Shown: piece after piece, positions 46,008 to 62,486 of the stretch
Numbering within the stretch: position 1 is the stretch's first letter
How the letters are laid out: every line of letters begins with the position of its first letter
Assembly (NCBI RefSeq): GCF_002441935.1
Contig: NZ_CP023668.1
Location: forward strand, 372,001-436,000
Direction: 5' to 3'
Origin: Mesoplasma lactucae ATCC 49193
GTDB lineage: Bacteria > Bacillota_I > Bacilli_A > Mycoplasmatales > Mycoplasmataceae
DNA: 64,000 nucleotides
Made by a program: the position numbers and the translations under genes
The notes under the pieces: model-generated
Seen by the model: only the letters and a program-made list of their open reading frames with translations
What the model was told of the DNA's origin: nothing
Databases searched by the model: none

Positions 46008-49000
46008 CTATCCAAATGATGTCACTTGTGTTAGTGGCGTTTTGTTTACTTGATAATCAGCAATTGCTCAACCAATTACTAAGATTGAACCAATTACTAA
46101 GAAAGTAATGACTGGTGCTTTTCATGAGAAAGCCATGAAAATATAAATTTGTCATTGTGAAGCTACCAGTTCTAAGACTCCTCACCAAATCAATAATGAC
46201 AATAAATAAGCAATTACAAATGAGATTAATGCTCCTGTAATATAACTTCCCATAACAATTCAGTTAATTTCACGTTTTGTATAACCTAATGAACGTAAAG
46301 TTAAGATAACTTGTGCTTGTTCTTCAACAACAATGTTCATAACCACAATTAAGATGATTAATAACAGAATTGCTTCAAGAATCATGAATAAAGTTAAGAT
46401 GTTATTAACTCTACTTGTAGCATCGTTTACTCCAACTCTTAAAATGTTGTAAGGTGTTACTCCTGAATTCATTGAGATTGAAGCAACGTTAGGGTTTGTT
46501 AATAAACGTACGTTTGTATCAACATTTAAGTTAAATAATTTTTGAATATCAATCATTCCGTTAAAGATTGAACCAAAAACAGATGAATTTGGTGCGATTG
46601 ATAAAGCAACGTTGTTTCCAACAAATTTTAATGAGTTGATTGAACCTGCTAAATCATTTAAATTAATATCACCTTCTAACATTGGAGATTGTGAAGTTAA
46701 GTTATTGAAGATTGGTTGACCATTATCAATTGTTTTATTAACTTCATCACTAAAGAATTTTTGACGATATTGATCATAATCAACATCAATTGGTCATCCA
46801 CCTAAGAATTGGAAAGTAATGTTTTTATTAATTCCAATAACTTTAAGTTTTAAACGTTGTCTTTGTAAAGTATTAGTTGATGATTCTAAGATATCTCCAA
46901 CTTCTAATTTTCTAGCTTTTGCTAAACCATAAGGAACGATTGCGTTAATAGTTTCAGGATCATCAAGTTCATTTCCTAATTCTCTGAAAGTATTTTCACT
47001 AACTCCGTTTAAATCATAAGCATGGAAGTAATCTCCATATTTAGTTGTTTGTGAATCAACTAATCTTACATAAGAACTAGCATCATCATTAGAATCTAAT
47101 CCTAAAATTGGTAATTGATATTGTAAGAAATCTTTTTCTTGATTATAGAATAATTCATTAATTGTTAAAGTAGGGTTTTGATTAATATCAGGATTATTAA
47201 CTCCTAACATCATTGCAGACATAATTAATGAAATTGTATCTTGAGAAAGTTTAGATAATGAAAGTCCACCGCTTTGAACACCACTATCATCTTTATCACC
47301 TTTTTTAGCTGCATCACCCATTAAAGCACTAGTATCAACTAATGGATTATTAGCAATTCCTCAATATTTAGAATTGTTTGGATCAAAGTCTTTAACAATT
47401 TTGTCATTTGCTTTTACATACTCAACAGCTTTATCGATATCTGTTGTTCTATATTTTGCAGTTTTATCTCATGAATTATTTTTAGTAATTGCTGGTTTAA
47501 AGTTTTTAGCTAAATAATCATGTACTTTTCCGTCAACATAGTTTTCAAATAATTCCATGGTAATGATTTTTGTAATATCACTCATGAATAAGTTATTTTT
47601 CAATCCATTAACATCACGATCTTGCATTCCAAAAACAGTATTTACAAAATTAGCTTCAATTTCAGCTTTAGCTTTATCTTTTGTTACCTTATCTTTTCCA
47701 AATAATGCATCATGAATTGGTAAACGACTGTTATGTTCTTTTGTATAAGCTTCTAGATCGTTTAATGTAAATTTATGATTATCTTTAACTTGTTGAACAG
47801 TTTGAGTATCTAAACCGTTTTCACCATTAATCATGAATGATAAAACTCAGTTAATGTAGTAGTCATCATAAATAACTTTTCCAAGTTGACGCATTTGAGC
47901 ATTATTTACTGGTGTGCTTGATCATTTATCATAATAGCCATTTTTAATCATTACAGTATCTAAAGCTTTTTCTCTTGTAGCTTTATTACTAAATGAATTT
48001 GTAATTCCACCAATAATATAACTTACTCTGAATCTTGAATCAGATGTTTTTTTATCTTCATTTAAAACATCGCTCATTGATTGATCCCCACTTGAATAAG
48101 GGATATATTGGAAATCTTGTTCATGATATTTATCAATGTTTTTAAAGTCATATTTTGTTTCATCATAGTTGATATTTAAATCTTGTGGATTTGATCAATA
48201 GAAGTTATGGTCAACTTTACTATTAATAATTGAGAATCCTTGATCAACTGTTGAATACATAATTGCTTGAGCACCAAACATTAATGAGAATGTTAAAGAA
48301 GCAAAGGCAAATAAAACTTGAACAGTTATGAATTTACCCATACTTGTTCTTACAAATGATCTTTGTAAACGGTAGTTGAATCAAATATCTTTTTTATCCA
48401 ATCAACGAATAAAGTGTGATGGTTTAAGAGTTTTTGAAACTTTATAACCATTTGAAAGTAATGATAATGTTGGTTCGTTTAAGTATTTTAAAGTTAATAA
48501 GTATGAAATTAATAAGAATAATAATGGAACAACAATAAAGATTACAACCATAAATGCTGCTCCAGCATAGATGTGAGCAAAACTAAACATTAAACCATTT
48601 ACATAGTTTCCTGCTTGATATAGTTGTACTGGAATTGACACTAAATATCCTAAAGCAATACCAACAAAAATAGTTACTAAAGTTTTAACAGCAAAGATTC
48701 ATGATAATTCTGAGTTTTTATATCCGAATGCTTTGAAAACCCCAAGTTGTTTTCTTGTTTCATTTAATTCTTTTTTAATACTGAAGTTAATAAAGATGAA
48801 AGCAAGAATTAAAACAACAACTCCTAAAACAACATAAATAATTACTTGAATCTTAATGTTGTTTAATGATTGATTGGTTTTTGAAGTTTTGAAAGTTGGG
48901 AAAATAGTTCTTGATAAATCATAAACACCAGTATTTTTGCTTTCACTAATTGTGAAGGCTTTTTCAATTGGAGTATTTGTTAATTCTTTAATACGGTAAG

Positions 49001-50438
49001 TTGTTGCATATGCTTTATTATTTTGCGTTGCATATCCTCAACGAGCATTTCTAATTGCATTAAAGAATGAATCATCAACATAACCAATTGCATAACCTGA
49101 AATTTCTTCTAGGTAAGGAATATATTTTTTACCTGGAACTAAGTCATCGTATTTTTGACCAGAACCAACAATTTTTGCTTTGATTCCGTTAGCAAAATAA
49201 GCGTCACTTGGTGCAGTATCAGGACTTAAAATAACGTTTGCTTCAGGAGTAGAAGGAATTTCAATAACATCACCAATATTAAGGTTGTTATGTTTCATAT
49301 AGCCACTTGCTAAAACAATAGTTGGCATTTTTCCTTTTTCAATATCTTTAATAGTGAATGCTTCAGGACGATTACCAGATTCAATTTGGATTTGGTTTGC
49401 TTCGTTAGTTAACCCTGCATTCTTTAACTCTAAAGAAAAAGTTGGGAATAACGATTCAGTCGTTGTTTTTGAGAAATAATAATTTTGCTCTGTTGATAAA
49501 GCAAATTTTAAAGAATTTTGGTTTTGTTGGTTTACAGCATCAGGATTTGAAATATTATGTAAAACTTGATAGTTAATATATGTTTGGAAATTATATCCAT
49601 ATAAAGGGTCAGCTAAAATTTTATACATTTCTGGTGAATAGATTTGATAGCTTAAAATTGTAACTTCTTTATTAGCTGTTTTTCCATCAAAAGTATTTAG
49701 AGAATCATCCATTAATTTTGATAAAGAACTTGGGTCTTTAATTGAAAGAATATTAAAAGGCATTTGGTTATACGAAAAGAAGTTATACGCTTTTGTTATT
49801 GCTTTAACTTGAGCTTCTCCCTCAGTATACCCTTGATTTTTATATAACTCTTTATCAGTAACAATCATTTGTGTTAAGTTGTTTTTAATTAAAGATTTAT
49901 TAGCACTAATTCCTTTTTGATCAGCATCAGTGATTTTAATAGTCATTCCACTTGGTGTTAAAGCACCAGCTGCAAATGCTTGCATAGCTGAAACTGAAGT
50001 ATTAGCAACTTGGGCATGTCATTCTTTTGTGTTGGTATTACTTGGCTTATTAGCATTAATTGAAGCCATTGCTAATTCAGAAAAAATAGATTCAACCGGT
50101 TGTTGTCCAATTAATTGACTTGGGCGCCCTAGAATCTCTTTGTATTGTCCTGTTTTTGGATCTGTTGTTGTGAAAGGTTTATTTTCATACATATATTCAT
50201 AAACAAAATCATCTGTATATAAATCGTTTGTACTAATTCTTTTATTATTTGCCTTGATATAAGTATCAAATTTATTATTATCCTTTGAAAAGTGTGAAAG
50301 TTTAGCACTAATCTGTAAAGGAGTTGCTAACATCCCAATTACAACTGCACACATCATTAGAATAAATAAGACTGTTCCAATGGTTTGGATTCAGTTCTTA
50401 ACGAATGTTTTCATGTAGTTTTTAAAAATAACGCTCAT
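46008..50438 (-). CDS. Large FtsX-type ABC transporter permease
   Basis: A 1476-residue protein, one continuous frame under code 4. It starts with MSVIFKNYMKTFVKNW and a membrane helix (about 17-45), followed by a large soluble domain (about 45-490), a first FtsX block of helices with a GYKNS-like basic loop (about 495-640), another long soluble region and a C-terminal FtsX block with LTLRSLGYTKREIN. The duplicated FtsX arrangement is that of MacB/LolCE-like permeases, which use a separate ATPase; none is adjacent. It lies directly downstream of the rRNA operon, with a promoter GTGACT-17-TACAAT around 50520 on the minus strand. Confidence 0.85.
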
Positions 50439-50547
50439 TTTCGCACAATCCCCCACGTTTAAAAGTCTATATAACACATTAATTGTAAATGAAACACACT
50501 AATAAGTCACTTTAAAAACCAAATTTCTTGATATTTTTGGACAAAAA

Positions 50548-50572
50548 AAGAAGCAAGGAGACTTGCTTCTTA
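50548..50572 (-). terminator. Intrinsic terminator of the rRNA operon
   Basis: Stem AGAAGCAAG/CTTGCTTCT with a short loop, directly after the 5S rRNA, followed on the minus strand by TTTTTTTG. Confidence 0.85.
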
Positions 50573-50576
50573 CTAA

Positions 50577-50684
<108 letters not shown>

Positions 50685-50779
50685 TTATATGTTGTTTTAA
50701 AGATTACTCTCTGAAAACTGAATACTTGATTTCGAATTTATTCTTCACGTTGATTTGTAAATTGTTTTGTCCATTTGAT

Positions 50780-53700
<2,921 letters not shown>

Positions 53701-54082
53701 AAGAAATCTAATGGCAATTTACAAATTTTAGTTTTTAATTTCTGATCTCATTGTCAATAATTAATAACTATTTTTATTAGAAAATTGTTTTAAATTATTT
53801 AAGTTTCAAATTAATGAAACTTAAAATTCAATTGCTATCAAAACTAAATAAATTAGTTTTGAATAACTGTAGTATTCAATTCAAAAAGAATTAAATACTT
53901 TGTTTTAGTTTGTATATCGAAAATAATAAATTAAATTCAATATACGTTTCTCATCAAATATTCAGTTTTCAAAGAACAATCTTTCAGCAGATTATTTTAA
54001 TTTAATAAAATGATCGCTGAAAACTAAATAGAACGAATAGTCAAAGTTGTTTATCTCAACTTCAATAATATTAATCTCCATA
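53701..54082 (-). other. 16S-23S rRNA internal transcribed spacer
   Basis: About 380 bases without a tRNA gene. It contains one strand of each rRNA processing stem: the sequence near 54013-54036 pairs with the 16S leader, and the sequence near 53957-53985 pairs with the region after 23S. Confidence 0.8.
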
Positions 54083-55610
<1,528 letters not shown>

Positions 55611-56049
55611 CATTAGTTTATTAAAAACTAATAAAAATGATTTGATTCTGACTATTCTTTTTTATCTCAATTTAATTGTACGAGTTATTTTACAATAACT
55701 TCGAATCGTCTATTTCAACGATTCATTTAACAAGTAATTGGTTGTTCTATTTAGTTTTCAAAGATCATTTCCGATTGCTAGAAATTTCCCTCTTATTTCA
55801 TAATTATTATTATAATTTTAAGTTTTAAAAAGTACGTTTCTCTCAACGACTTCTAGATAATAACCTTTTCAAAACAAGAAAGCAAGAGAAAATTTAAAAA
55901 TGTTTAAACTTTTTTAAATTATTTTCTTAACCCTTTGTTTTAGCCTTTTTAAGACTAATTATCACTAGGAATAAATTGATTATAAACATGAGATTTTTTA
56001 AATTCAAGATGTAATTTTAAAAAGTTATTAAGTTTTATAAAGAAGAAAA
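55611..56049 (-). other. rRNA operon leader and upstream region
   Basis: About 440 bases between gapN and 16S. It holds a candidate promoter at 55857-55885, the upstream half of the 16S processing stem near 55743-55770, and no reading frame that I would accept. Confidence 0.7.
55857..55885 (-). promoter_or_regulatory. Candidate rRNA operon promoter
   Basis: On the minus strand -35 TTGCTT (55885-55880), a 17-base spacer and -10 TATTAT (55862-55857), about 245 bases before 16S. Another TATAAT lies at 55813-55808 without a good -35. Confidence 0.55.
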
Positions 56050-56050
56050 A

Positions 56051-56083
56051 AACCTCAAGTTAAGAAGACCTTAACTTGAGGTT
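56051..56083. terminator. Intrinsic terminator after gapN
   Basis: Stem AACCTCAAGTTAAG/CTTAACTTGAGGTT with a short loop and an A-run on the plus side (U-tail on the minus strand), nine bases after the gapN stop. Confidence 0.85.
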
Positions 56084-56091
56084 AATTTTAA

Positions 56092-57525
56092 TTATTTAGT
56101 TAAAGGGTTTTTGTAGTTAATAACAATTCCTTTTAATCTTGTACATGATAATAAGGTTTCATGAATTCCTTGAACTCCAAACCCAGAATCTTTAATTCCC
56201 ATGAATGGGAATGAGTCAGGACCACGTTGGGTTTTTCCATTAATGTTAGCAGTTCCAGTTTCTAATTGTTTAGCAACAGTGATTGCTAAATCAATATCTT
56301 GTGAAAAGACAGCTGCTTGTAAACCATAAACTGATTCATTAGCAATCTTAATTAATTCATTAATATCATCATTTCTGATAATTGGTAAAACTGGTCCAAA
56401 TGGTTCTTCTCAAGCTAAATCAGATTTTAATGACACATGATCCATTAAAGTTGGCGCCATTAAATTGTTATCTCTCTTATTTCCGATGACCACAGTAGCA
56501 CCATCTTTAATTGCTCCATCAATTAAAGATTGAACAAAGTCAGCAGCTTTTGGTGAAATCACTGGTGTAATATCTGCATTATCCATTGGTTTTCCCACTG
56601 TTAATTTTTCAATTCTTTCTTTTAATAAAGGAACTAGTTTATCAGCAATCGCATTAGTTGTTAAAACTCTTTTAATTGCAGTACATCTTTGTCCTGAATA
56701 AGAAAAAGCACCACTAATAATTTGATCAGAATAAAAATCAAGGTTTTTATCATCTAAAACAAGAACAGGATCTTTTCCTCCTAATTCTAAAATGACATCT
56801 TTTGTTGAAGCAATTTCTAAAATATGATGTCCAACATCAACACTTCCAGTGAAGGAAATAAAGTCTAATTCTTTGTTTTGGGTAATAATATCTCCAATTA
56901 CAGAACCTCTTCCAGTTACAACATTAAAAATACCAGCAGGTAAACCAGCTTCAACTGCTAGTTTTCCTAACATACTTCCAGTCATACTTCCAGCAGTTGC
57001 TGGTTTAAATACAACAGTGTTTCCCATTACTAAGTCTGGTGCTATTTTTGACATTGCTAAGTTAATGGGGTAGTTAAATGGTGAAATAGCTAACCCAACT
57101 CCTTTTGGTAAACGTTCATAAATAGCATATTTATTTTGCACATCATAACCAGCACCAGTAAAGGCCATTGGTTCTAGTCTTTTAGCTTCTTCTAAAGTGT
57201 AAGTAATATATTCAACAGTTCTGTCAACTTCTGTTAAAGCATCCTTATAGTTTTTAGCAACTTCTATTGTCATAATTTTTGCTATTTCTTCACGGTTTTT
57301 AGCAATTAACTCATTTCATTTAGTTAAATAATTAATTCTTTGAATTAAAGTTAAGTCTCTTCATGCTGGAAAAGCAGCTCTAGCTGCTAAAAAAGCATTA
57401 TCAATATCTTGTTCATCTAAAGCAGCAACAGTCCCACCTGTTTGTAAGGTTGTTGGGTCTAAAATATTTAAACGTTCTTTTCCTTCAATAAACTTGTTAT
57501 TTATAACAGCATCAAATTTATACAT
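56092..57525 (-). CDS. gapN: Non-phosphorylating glyceraldehyde-3-phosphate dehydrogenase
   Basis: A 477-residue aldehyde dehydrogenase of the GapN type, which oxidises glyceraldehyde-3-phosphate to 3-phosphoglycerate with NADP, producing NADPH and bypassing ATP formation. The catalytic Cys lies in SGQRCTA (about residue 284) and the general base Glu in LELGGKDP; NPINLA-like substrate and cofactor motifs (SPFNYPINLAMSKIAP, FTGSVDVG) agree. YSGQRCTAIKR matches characterised bacterial GapN better than general aldehyde dehydrogenases. The gene is alone, followed by a terminator. Confidence 0.92.
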
Positions 57526-57613
57526 TATAATTTCCTTCTTTCGTTTCTATTATTTATATTCTAATCCAAAAGCGCACTTACTAAAAGAGAGTTTGTAACT
57601 TATTTGAAAATAA

Positions 57614-57636
57614 AAAAGTACTGCTTATTTAGCAGT
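57614..57636. terminator. Intrinsic terminator overlapping the methyltransferase stop
   Basis: Stem AGTACTGCT/AGCAGTACT with a 5-base loop; the stem overlaps the last codons of the rRNA methyltransferase gene, and an A-run follows on the plus side (U-tail on the minus strand). Confidence 0.75.
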
Positions 57637-58410
57637 ACTAATTTCATACATTACAATTGAACCAGCCACAGCTGCATTTAATGATTCAACGTTTTCTTCC
57701 ATTGGAATTAAAACGTTAATATCAATTAATTCTGAAATTTCTGGTGAAATCCCAACAGATTCATTTCCAATAATCACAGCATATTTTTCATCATCTTTAA
57801 ACTTAACTTTATTTAAGAATTTGGATTCTTCATGCATTTGGGTTCCAATAATAATATATCCTTGGTTTTTTAATTCTGAAATTGATTGAACAAGATATTC
57901 TTTAACTAAGTTAATTTGAAAGAAGTTTCCTTGAGTTGAACGAATAACTTTATCGTTATAGTAACTTACTGAATTTGGGTTACTAATGACAGTTTTAAAG
58001 TTAAATGAAGCAGCACTACGGATTAAAGTTCCAACGTTTCCAGGATCTTGAACACGGTCTAATAAAAGAATGTTGTTATCATAATCGATGTGTTGTGGAG
58101 TGATCTCACAAACGGCAAACACATTTTGACTATTAACAGTTGAAGCAATCTTTTTGGCCACATTATCTTTAATTAAAAAGATATTGTGATAACTTGAGAT
58201 TGGTAAAGCCATTGCTAAATCATCATAAGCATCTTCAGTCATATAAATTGCATCAACAATTCCTTTTTTCATAGCTTCTGCTACTAAGTGAATTCCTTCA
58301 ACAACAAACTTACGTTCTTTTTTACGATAACTAACATCGCTTAAAAGTTTAATAATTTCTTTAATTTTAGGATTAGTTACAGAACTAATCTCTTTTAATT
58401 TATCTTTCAA
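57625..58410 (-). CDS. TrmH/SpoU family RNA 2'-O-methyltransferase
   Basis: A 261-residue enzyme: N-terminal substrate-binding domain (KERKFVVEGIHLVAEAM) and SPOUT catalytic domain with motif 1 NVGTLIRSA, motif 2 IGNESVGIS and motif 3 ESLNAAVAGSIVMYE, which form the knotted SAM site. The family methylates tRNA or rRNA ribose; the exact target is unknown. It starts 14 bases after the DUF2130 gene ends and is probably cotranscribed with it. Confidence 0.93.
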   Translation of the reverse strand: MKDKLKEISSVTNPKIKEIIKLLSDVSYRKKERKFVVEGIHLVAEAMKKGIVDAIYMTEDAYDDLAMALPISSYHNIFLIKDNVAKKIASTVNSQNVFAVCEITPQHIDYDNNILLLDRVQDPGNVGTLIRSAASFNFKTVISNPNSVSYYNDKVIRSTQGNFFQINLVKEYLVQSISELKNQGYIIIGTQMHEESKFLNKVKFKDDEKYAVIIGNESVGISPEISELIDINVLIPMEENVESLNAAVAGSIVMYEISTAK

Positions 58411-58424
58411 TTCAATCTATCTCC

Positions 58425-59735
58425 TTATTTTTTATTAATTTTACCTAATTCTTCATTGATTTTATCAAAGACAGAACTTCTTAAATTACGTTCTGCTTTA
58501 TCTAAAGTATCAGAATGTTTAATTAAACTTTTTGATACTTTAGAAATATCTTCTAATTGGGTGTCTAGTTTTTTCTTTAAAGCTGGTAGTTTAGAAACAC
58601 TAAAGTCTTCTAAAGCTTCAAGTTTACGTTTACATTCATTAACAATTTGTTCAGTATCTTGGTTTAATGATTTTGCTAAAATATTTTCTTTTTCAGCTTC
58701 AATTTCAATCATTTTTCTCAAAATTTGCGCCACAAAGATAAAACTTTGGGGATCTGAAATATAAATACCATCTTTTCCATCAGCTTTCACAAAGGGCACA
58801 TCATGGAATTTTTCATCAAATGAAGTTGCTACTAAGATTCCATATTTAGATTTCTTTTTCGCAGCATCAGTTTCTAATTTATTAATTCAAGTATCTTTTC
58901 ATTCAGCATTTTTAACTTCATAAACAATTCTTCCAAGTTCATGATTGTTATTATCTTTAACAATTTGTAGATAATCAGCTTTTTCTCCATCACGATCTGT
59001 GATTTTTTCAATACTGTCATTAAATCCAAAGGCTTTTCTCAATTCGCCTTCAACTTCATGCTCAAAGTTTTCACCCTTTGTTTTTGAATGAATTAAACGA
59101 TTTGCATTAATTGCTTGTTGCAACTCGTTGATTTGTTTATTATATTCTGCTTCTTGTTTTTGTAAAGCAAGGTTCTTTTTATCTTCAAAACTTAATTTTT
59201 CTTGTTCAAGTTTATTATTTAAATCAGCAATTTGTTGTTCTAGTTTTGCTTTTTGATTTTGATTATTAATTTCGTTAGTTTGGTTTAATTCTTTTTCTTT
59301 ATTTTCTAAGTTAATTTTAGCCTTTTCTTGTTCTGATTTAAGTTCTAATTTTAACTTTTGAATGTCCATATTATTTAAAGCAAGTTTTTCTTGATATTGT
59401 TTATCAATTTCTGAAGCTTTAATTTTAACTTTATTATCAAGTTCAGCTTCTAAGCTTTTAATTTGGTTTAATAGTTCTTGATTCTTATCAAGTTCTACTT
59501 GTTTTTCTTTTACAAATTTTTGTTGTTCTTCTAAAATTGTAGCTTTTCTAATTTGTTCTTGTTTAGAAATTTCATCTTTTCTAATTTCAGCTTCTTTTGT
59601 TTTTAAAAGATCATCAACTCTAAGGTTTAAATATTTAGATAAAGCTTCTTGGTTGTGACCCATCAACTCTTCTAAAGTAAAGGTTTTGTGACAGTGTGGA
59701 CACTGAAACTCAATTGTTCGTTCTTCTCTATTCAT
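58425..59735 (-). CDS. DUF2130 protein with nuclease-like domain
   Basis: A 436-residue protein of the DUF2130 family. A zinc-finger-like CPHCHKTF lies near the N-terminus, followed by a long coiled coil (about 45-205), then a PD-(D/E)XK nuclease-like core with GENFEHEVEGELRK, GEKADYLQIV and IVYEVKNAEW (Asp...Glu-x-Lys). A second helical stretch ends the protein. RmuC in this window has a comparable coiled-coil-plus-nuclease design. The biological role of the family is not settled. Start 59735 follows GAGGGAAG. Confidence 0.85.
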
Positions 59736-59786
59736 AAATAATAACTTCCCTCTTCTATAACTTATTTTATTACATTCATTAAAAAA

Positions 59787-59805
59787 ATCCGGGGTATCCC
59801 GGAAA
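59787..59805 (-). terminator. Intrinsic terminator of the small lipoprotein gene
   Basis: A GC-rich stem TCCGGG/CCCGGA with a 4-base loop, followed on the minus strand by TTTTTTT, 24 bases after the lipoprotein stop. Confidence 0.9.
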
Positions 59806-59828
59806 TTATTAATTTTCTACAATAACAT

Positions 59829-60335
59829 TTAAAGTGATTGATTTCTAGGAATTTTGCATAATCAATAATTAAATTCTTTTATAATTTTTCCTGAGGAATC
59901 TTTTCCTCTTTTTATTCATATTCTAAAACCATAATCATCATTTGACTTGTAACTAGGCCCACCAGTTTTATCAATTGCTTCGCTTATTGTATCATCCATT
60001 GAATAAACTCCATCTTTTTCTAAATTTGTTCAAGCAAGAACAGCATTACTAACAAAATAATCTTTGAATATTTTGTTTTGCTCTTCAGATAAGTTATTTA
60101 TAATATTTTCTAATATTTTGTTAGATAACCTAAACACTGTGCTAGCATCTGAAATTGTTGACATTTTTGTATCTAACGGAAGATTTAAATTTGTGTTTTT
60201 ATTTATATTCTTTGATATAAGATTATTTATTTCTGTATTCTCTGAAGAGATTGTTTGCTTTGAACAACTGGAAATAGGAGAAGTTAAAGCTGGTATAAAA
60301 GCGATGGCAAAAAAAATTGCTAATTTTTTTTTCAT
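59829..60335 (-). CDS. Predicted lipoprotein, 168 residues
   Basis: It begins with a lysine start and hydrophobic signal (MKKKLAIFFAIAFIPALTS, then PISSC), giving a likely lipidated Cys24. The mature part is Asn/Ser-rich and soluble; TGA-coded Trp is used three times. No known domain. It is transcribed after the 689-residue gene but has its own -10 box (TATAAT at 60376-60371) and a perfect palindrome at 60381-60397 in the promoter. It may belong with the neighbouring accessory genes. Confidence 0.75.
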
Positions 60336-60370
60336 AAAAACAAACCCTCATGTTCTATTTAATTAAATAT

Positions 60371-60397
60371 ATTATATAAAATATGTTGAGAACATAT
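60371..60397 (-). promoter_or_regulatory. -10 box and adjoining palindrome upstream of the lipoprotein
   Basis: A -10 box TATAAT (60376-60371) and, 4 bases upstream, a perfect 7-bp inverted repeat ATATGTT-gag-AACATAT covering the spacer and -35 region. The layout suits a repressor operator, but no repressor gene is visible in the window. Confidence 0.45.
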
Positions 60398-60416
60398 GAG
60401 TTTAATTGCAATAATT

Positions 60417-62486
60417 CTAAAAAATTATTTTAATCGCACTCACATCCTCCTTCTCTCCTCTAGAAAAAATTAAATCGTTAATTTTTAAGGTGGTGTTACC
60501 ATTTGCATCGATGAACTCTAGGGAATAGTTGCCTGGTAAAAATAGTCCTGATAGTTCTAGAAAATTCAGAGATTGGAAAGCAATTTTACTTTCAAAAGTT
60601 AGTATGTTCTCTTCTAACATACTATCAAAATCTTCTTTATTGAAAATCAAAGATTTCCCACTTCCTAAATAGTTAATAATATTTGTTCTAGTATAAAGTA
60701 AATATTTCGTAACATTTATATCAGAGGTCTTAAAATCTGAGTTTTTTAGACCTGGCAATTTAGATTCTTCAATAACTTCTTTTGGATTTTGCCAAATAAA
60801 TGTATCATTATTACCAGTTAATATTAATTGTTTTGAATTTTTCATTTTATTAGGAGTTTTATTTTCTAAGTTAAAATACAATGATTTTAATTTGACATTA
60901 ATATTTTTATATTTCCATAAACCACGTCCGGATTCTGTTTGATCAGATATATTTCCGTCGATGTCATAAACAGGTTTAGAAGTAAGCTCAAATCAATATG
61001 GCAATAAAAATCTTGCATCATCTTGTTTATTGTTACCAATTGAATTAGTTCCGAATATATACGGACTAAGCATTGTTCTAATTTTTTTATAATTTGAGTA
61101 CTGTGTAGAATCGATTTTATTAGGATGAGCTTGTTCTCATGATTTTTCTAATCCATCAATATATTCTGAAATAGTTTTACCTTCGAATTCCTGCTTATAA
61201 AGAGCCATTTTGTTTAATTCTTTTGTTTGTTCGTTTGTATACCCAGCACCTTTGAAATTCATAGAATAGTTGTATGAAGCATTTAATACATCTTTTAGTA
61301 ATTCAGTAAGGCTGGAAGGTTTTATAGAATTATCTAAAACGTATTGAATACTTAGATTTTTTTCAAATCATTCAAATCTATAGAAAGTGTTTGCATATAA
61401 CAATTGATAGGGTAAGCTATATAAATTAGGTCTCTCGCGGCTACCTAATTCATCGCGATTATCACGATCGTTAACGATAGGTCAATTGTCTCTGTTTTCA
61501 TACTTATCTTTCCCATATGTAACGCTAGACCCTTTTCAAGAACCTGTCTGTTTTCCTTTTTTTACATCATAAAAAATTTCAGGAAAATCAATTTTTATAT
61601 ATTCAACATTATTAGCACTGATAGTTTCTTTAGAAACAGCTTCTTCATCACTAAATTCAAGTAATTTTGATATTTCGAAAGATGAATGATTTGAATCGGA
61701 AATTCTTTTTGCTTCCTCGAGCGCAAATATTCTATCGCTCATTCAATAATTAATTACATCAATTTTTTTAGAATTAGATATGTTAATTGGATTTATTCAA
61801 AGAGGGAATAGTACATCCTGCGGTTCTAAACTTATGTAAGAACTTATACCTTTTTCCGAATTAACAGCTTTTAAAGAGCTAATCAAAAATGATTTAGGTG
61901 TTTTTATTTTAATTTTAGACAACATTGTTTTATTTAATTCTTTACCAATTTTAATAATTAAATTATTTGCATCTCTTGGTTTTCATTCGCTTAATAAAGT
62001 CGTCCCGATAGTTAATTCTCTAGAAAGATTTAAATTGTCTTCTCCAAATGTTTTTGAAGTAAAAGTTTGAATGATTTGACCAAAAGTTTCTATGTCTATA
62101 TCAGTTTTAATTTCGAATTCTGAAACTAAATAAAGTTTATTAGGATTGTATTCAAAATCTTCTGTAGTTGTATAAAATTTATCATATTTACTAACAATAG
62201 CTAATTCTCCATCCATGTTACTTAGCGATTGTTTACTATTATAACTATATTGAGGATTCTCGATTAATTCTGCTTTTATTTTTTTAACATCATCAAGATC
62301 AATAATTCTTAAGTTTTCTGTGTATGGAGAATATGTGATAAGTTCCTTATTTGCATCAATATTTTTGAATATTGATTTGATTGGATAGATGTAAAGTTCT
62401 CTTTCCATGCCTGGTATCTTGTTATTTTCAATTTCATTGCCTATTTGGAAGAAATCAAAATCATCAAATTGCTGGTTATTCATCAT
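60417..62486 (-). CDS. Unknown protein of a putative phage-like module, 689 residues
   Basis: A long soluble protein without signal or membrane helix, one continuous frame under code 4 (broken at three or more TGA-coded Trp). It is Asn/Lys/Ser-rich and has no motif that I recognise. Two Trp are encoded by TGG (in FIWQNP and GLWKYK), which core genes here rarely use. The start follows a strong AGGAGG site; the ATG at 62486 or the following ATG at 62483 may be used. It overlaps the upstream coiled-coil gene by about ten bases. Compact packing and large Asn-rich proteins recall phage structural genes, which is inference. Confidence 0.6.
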
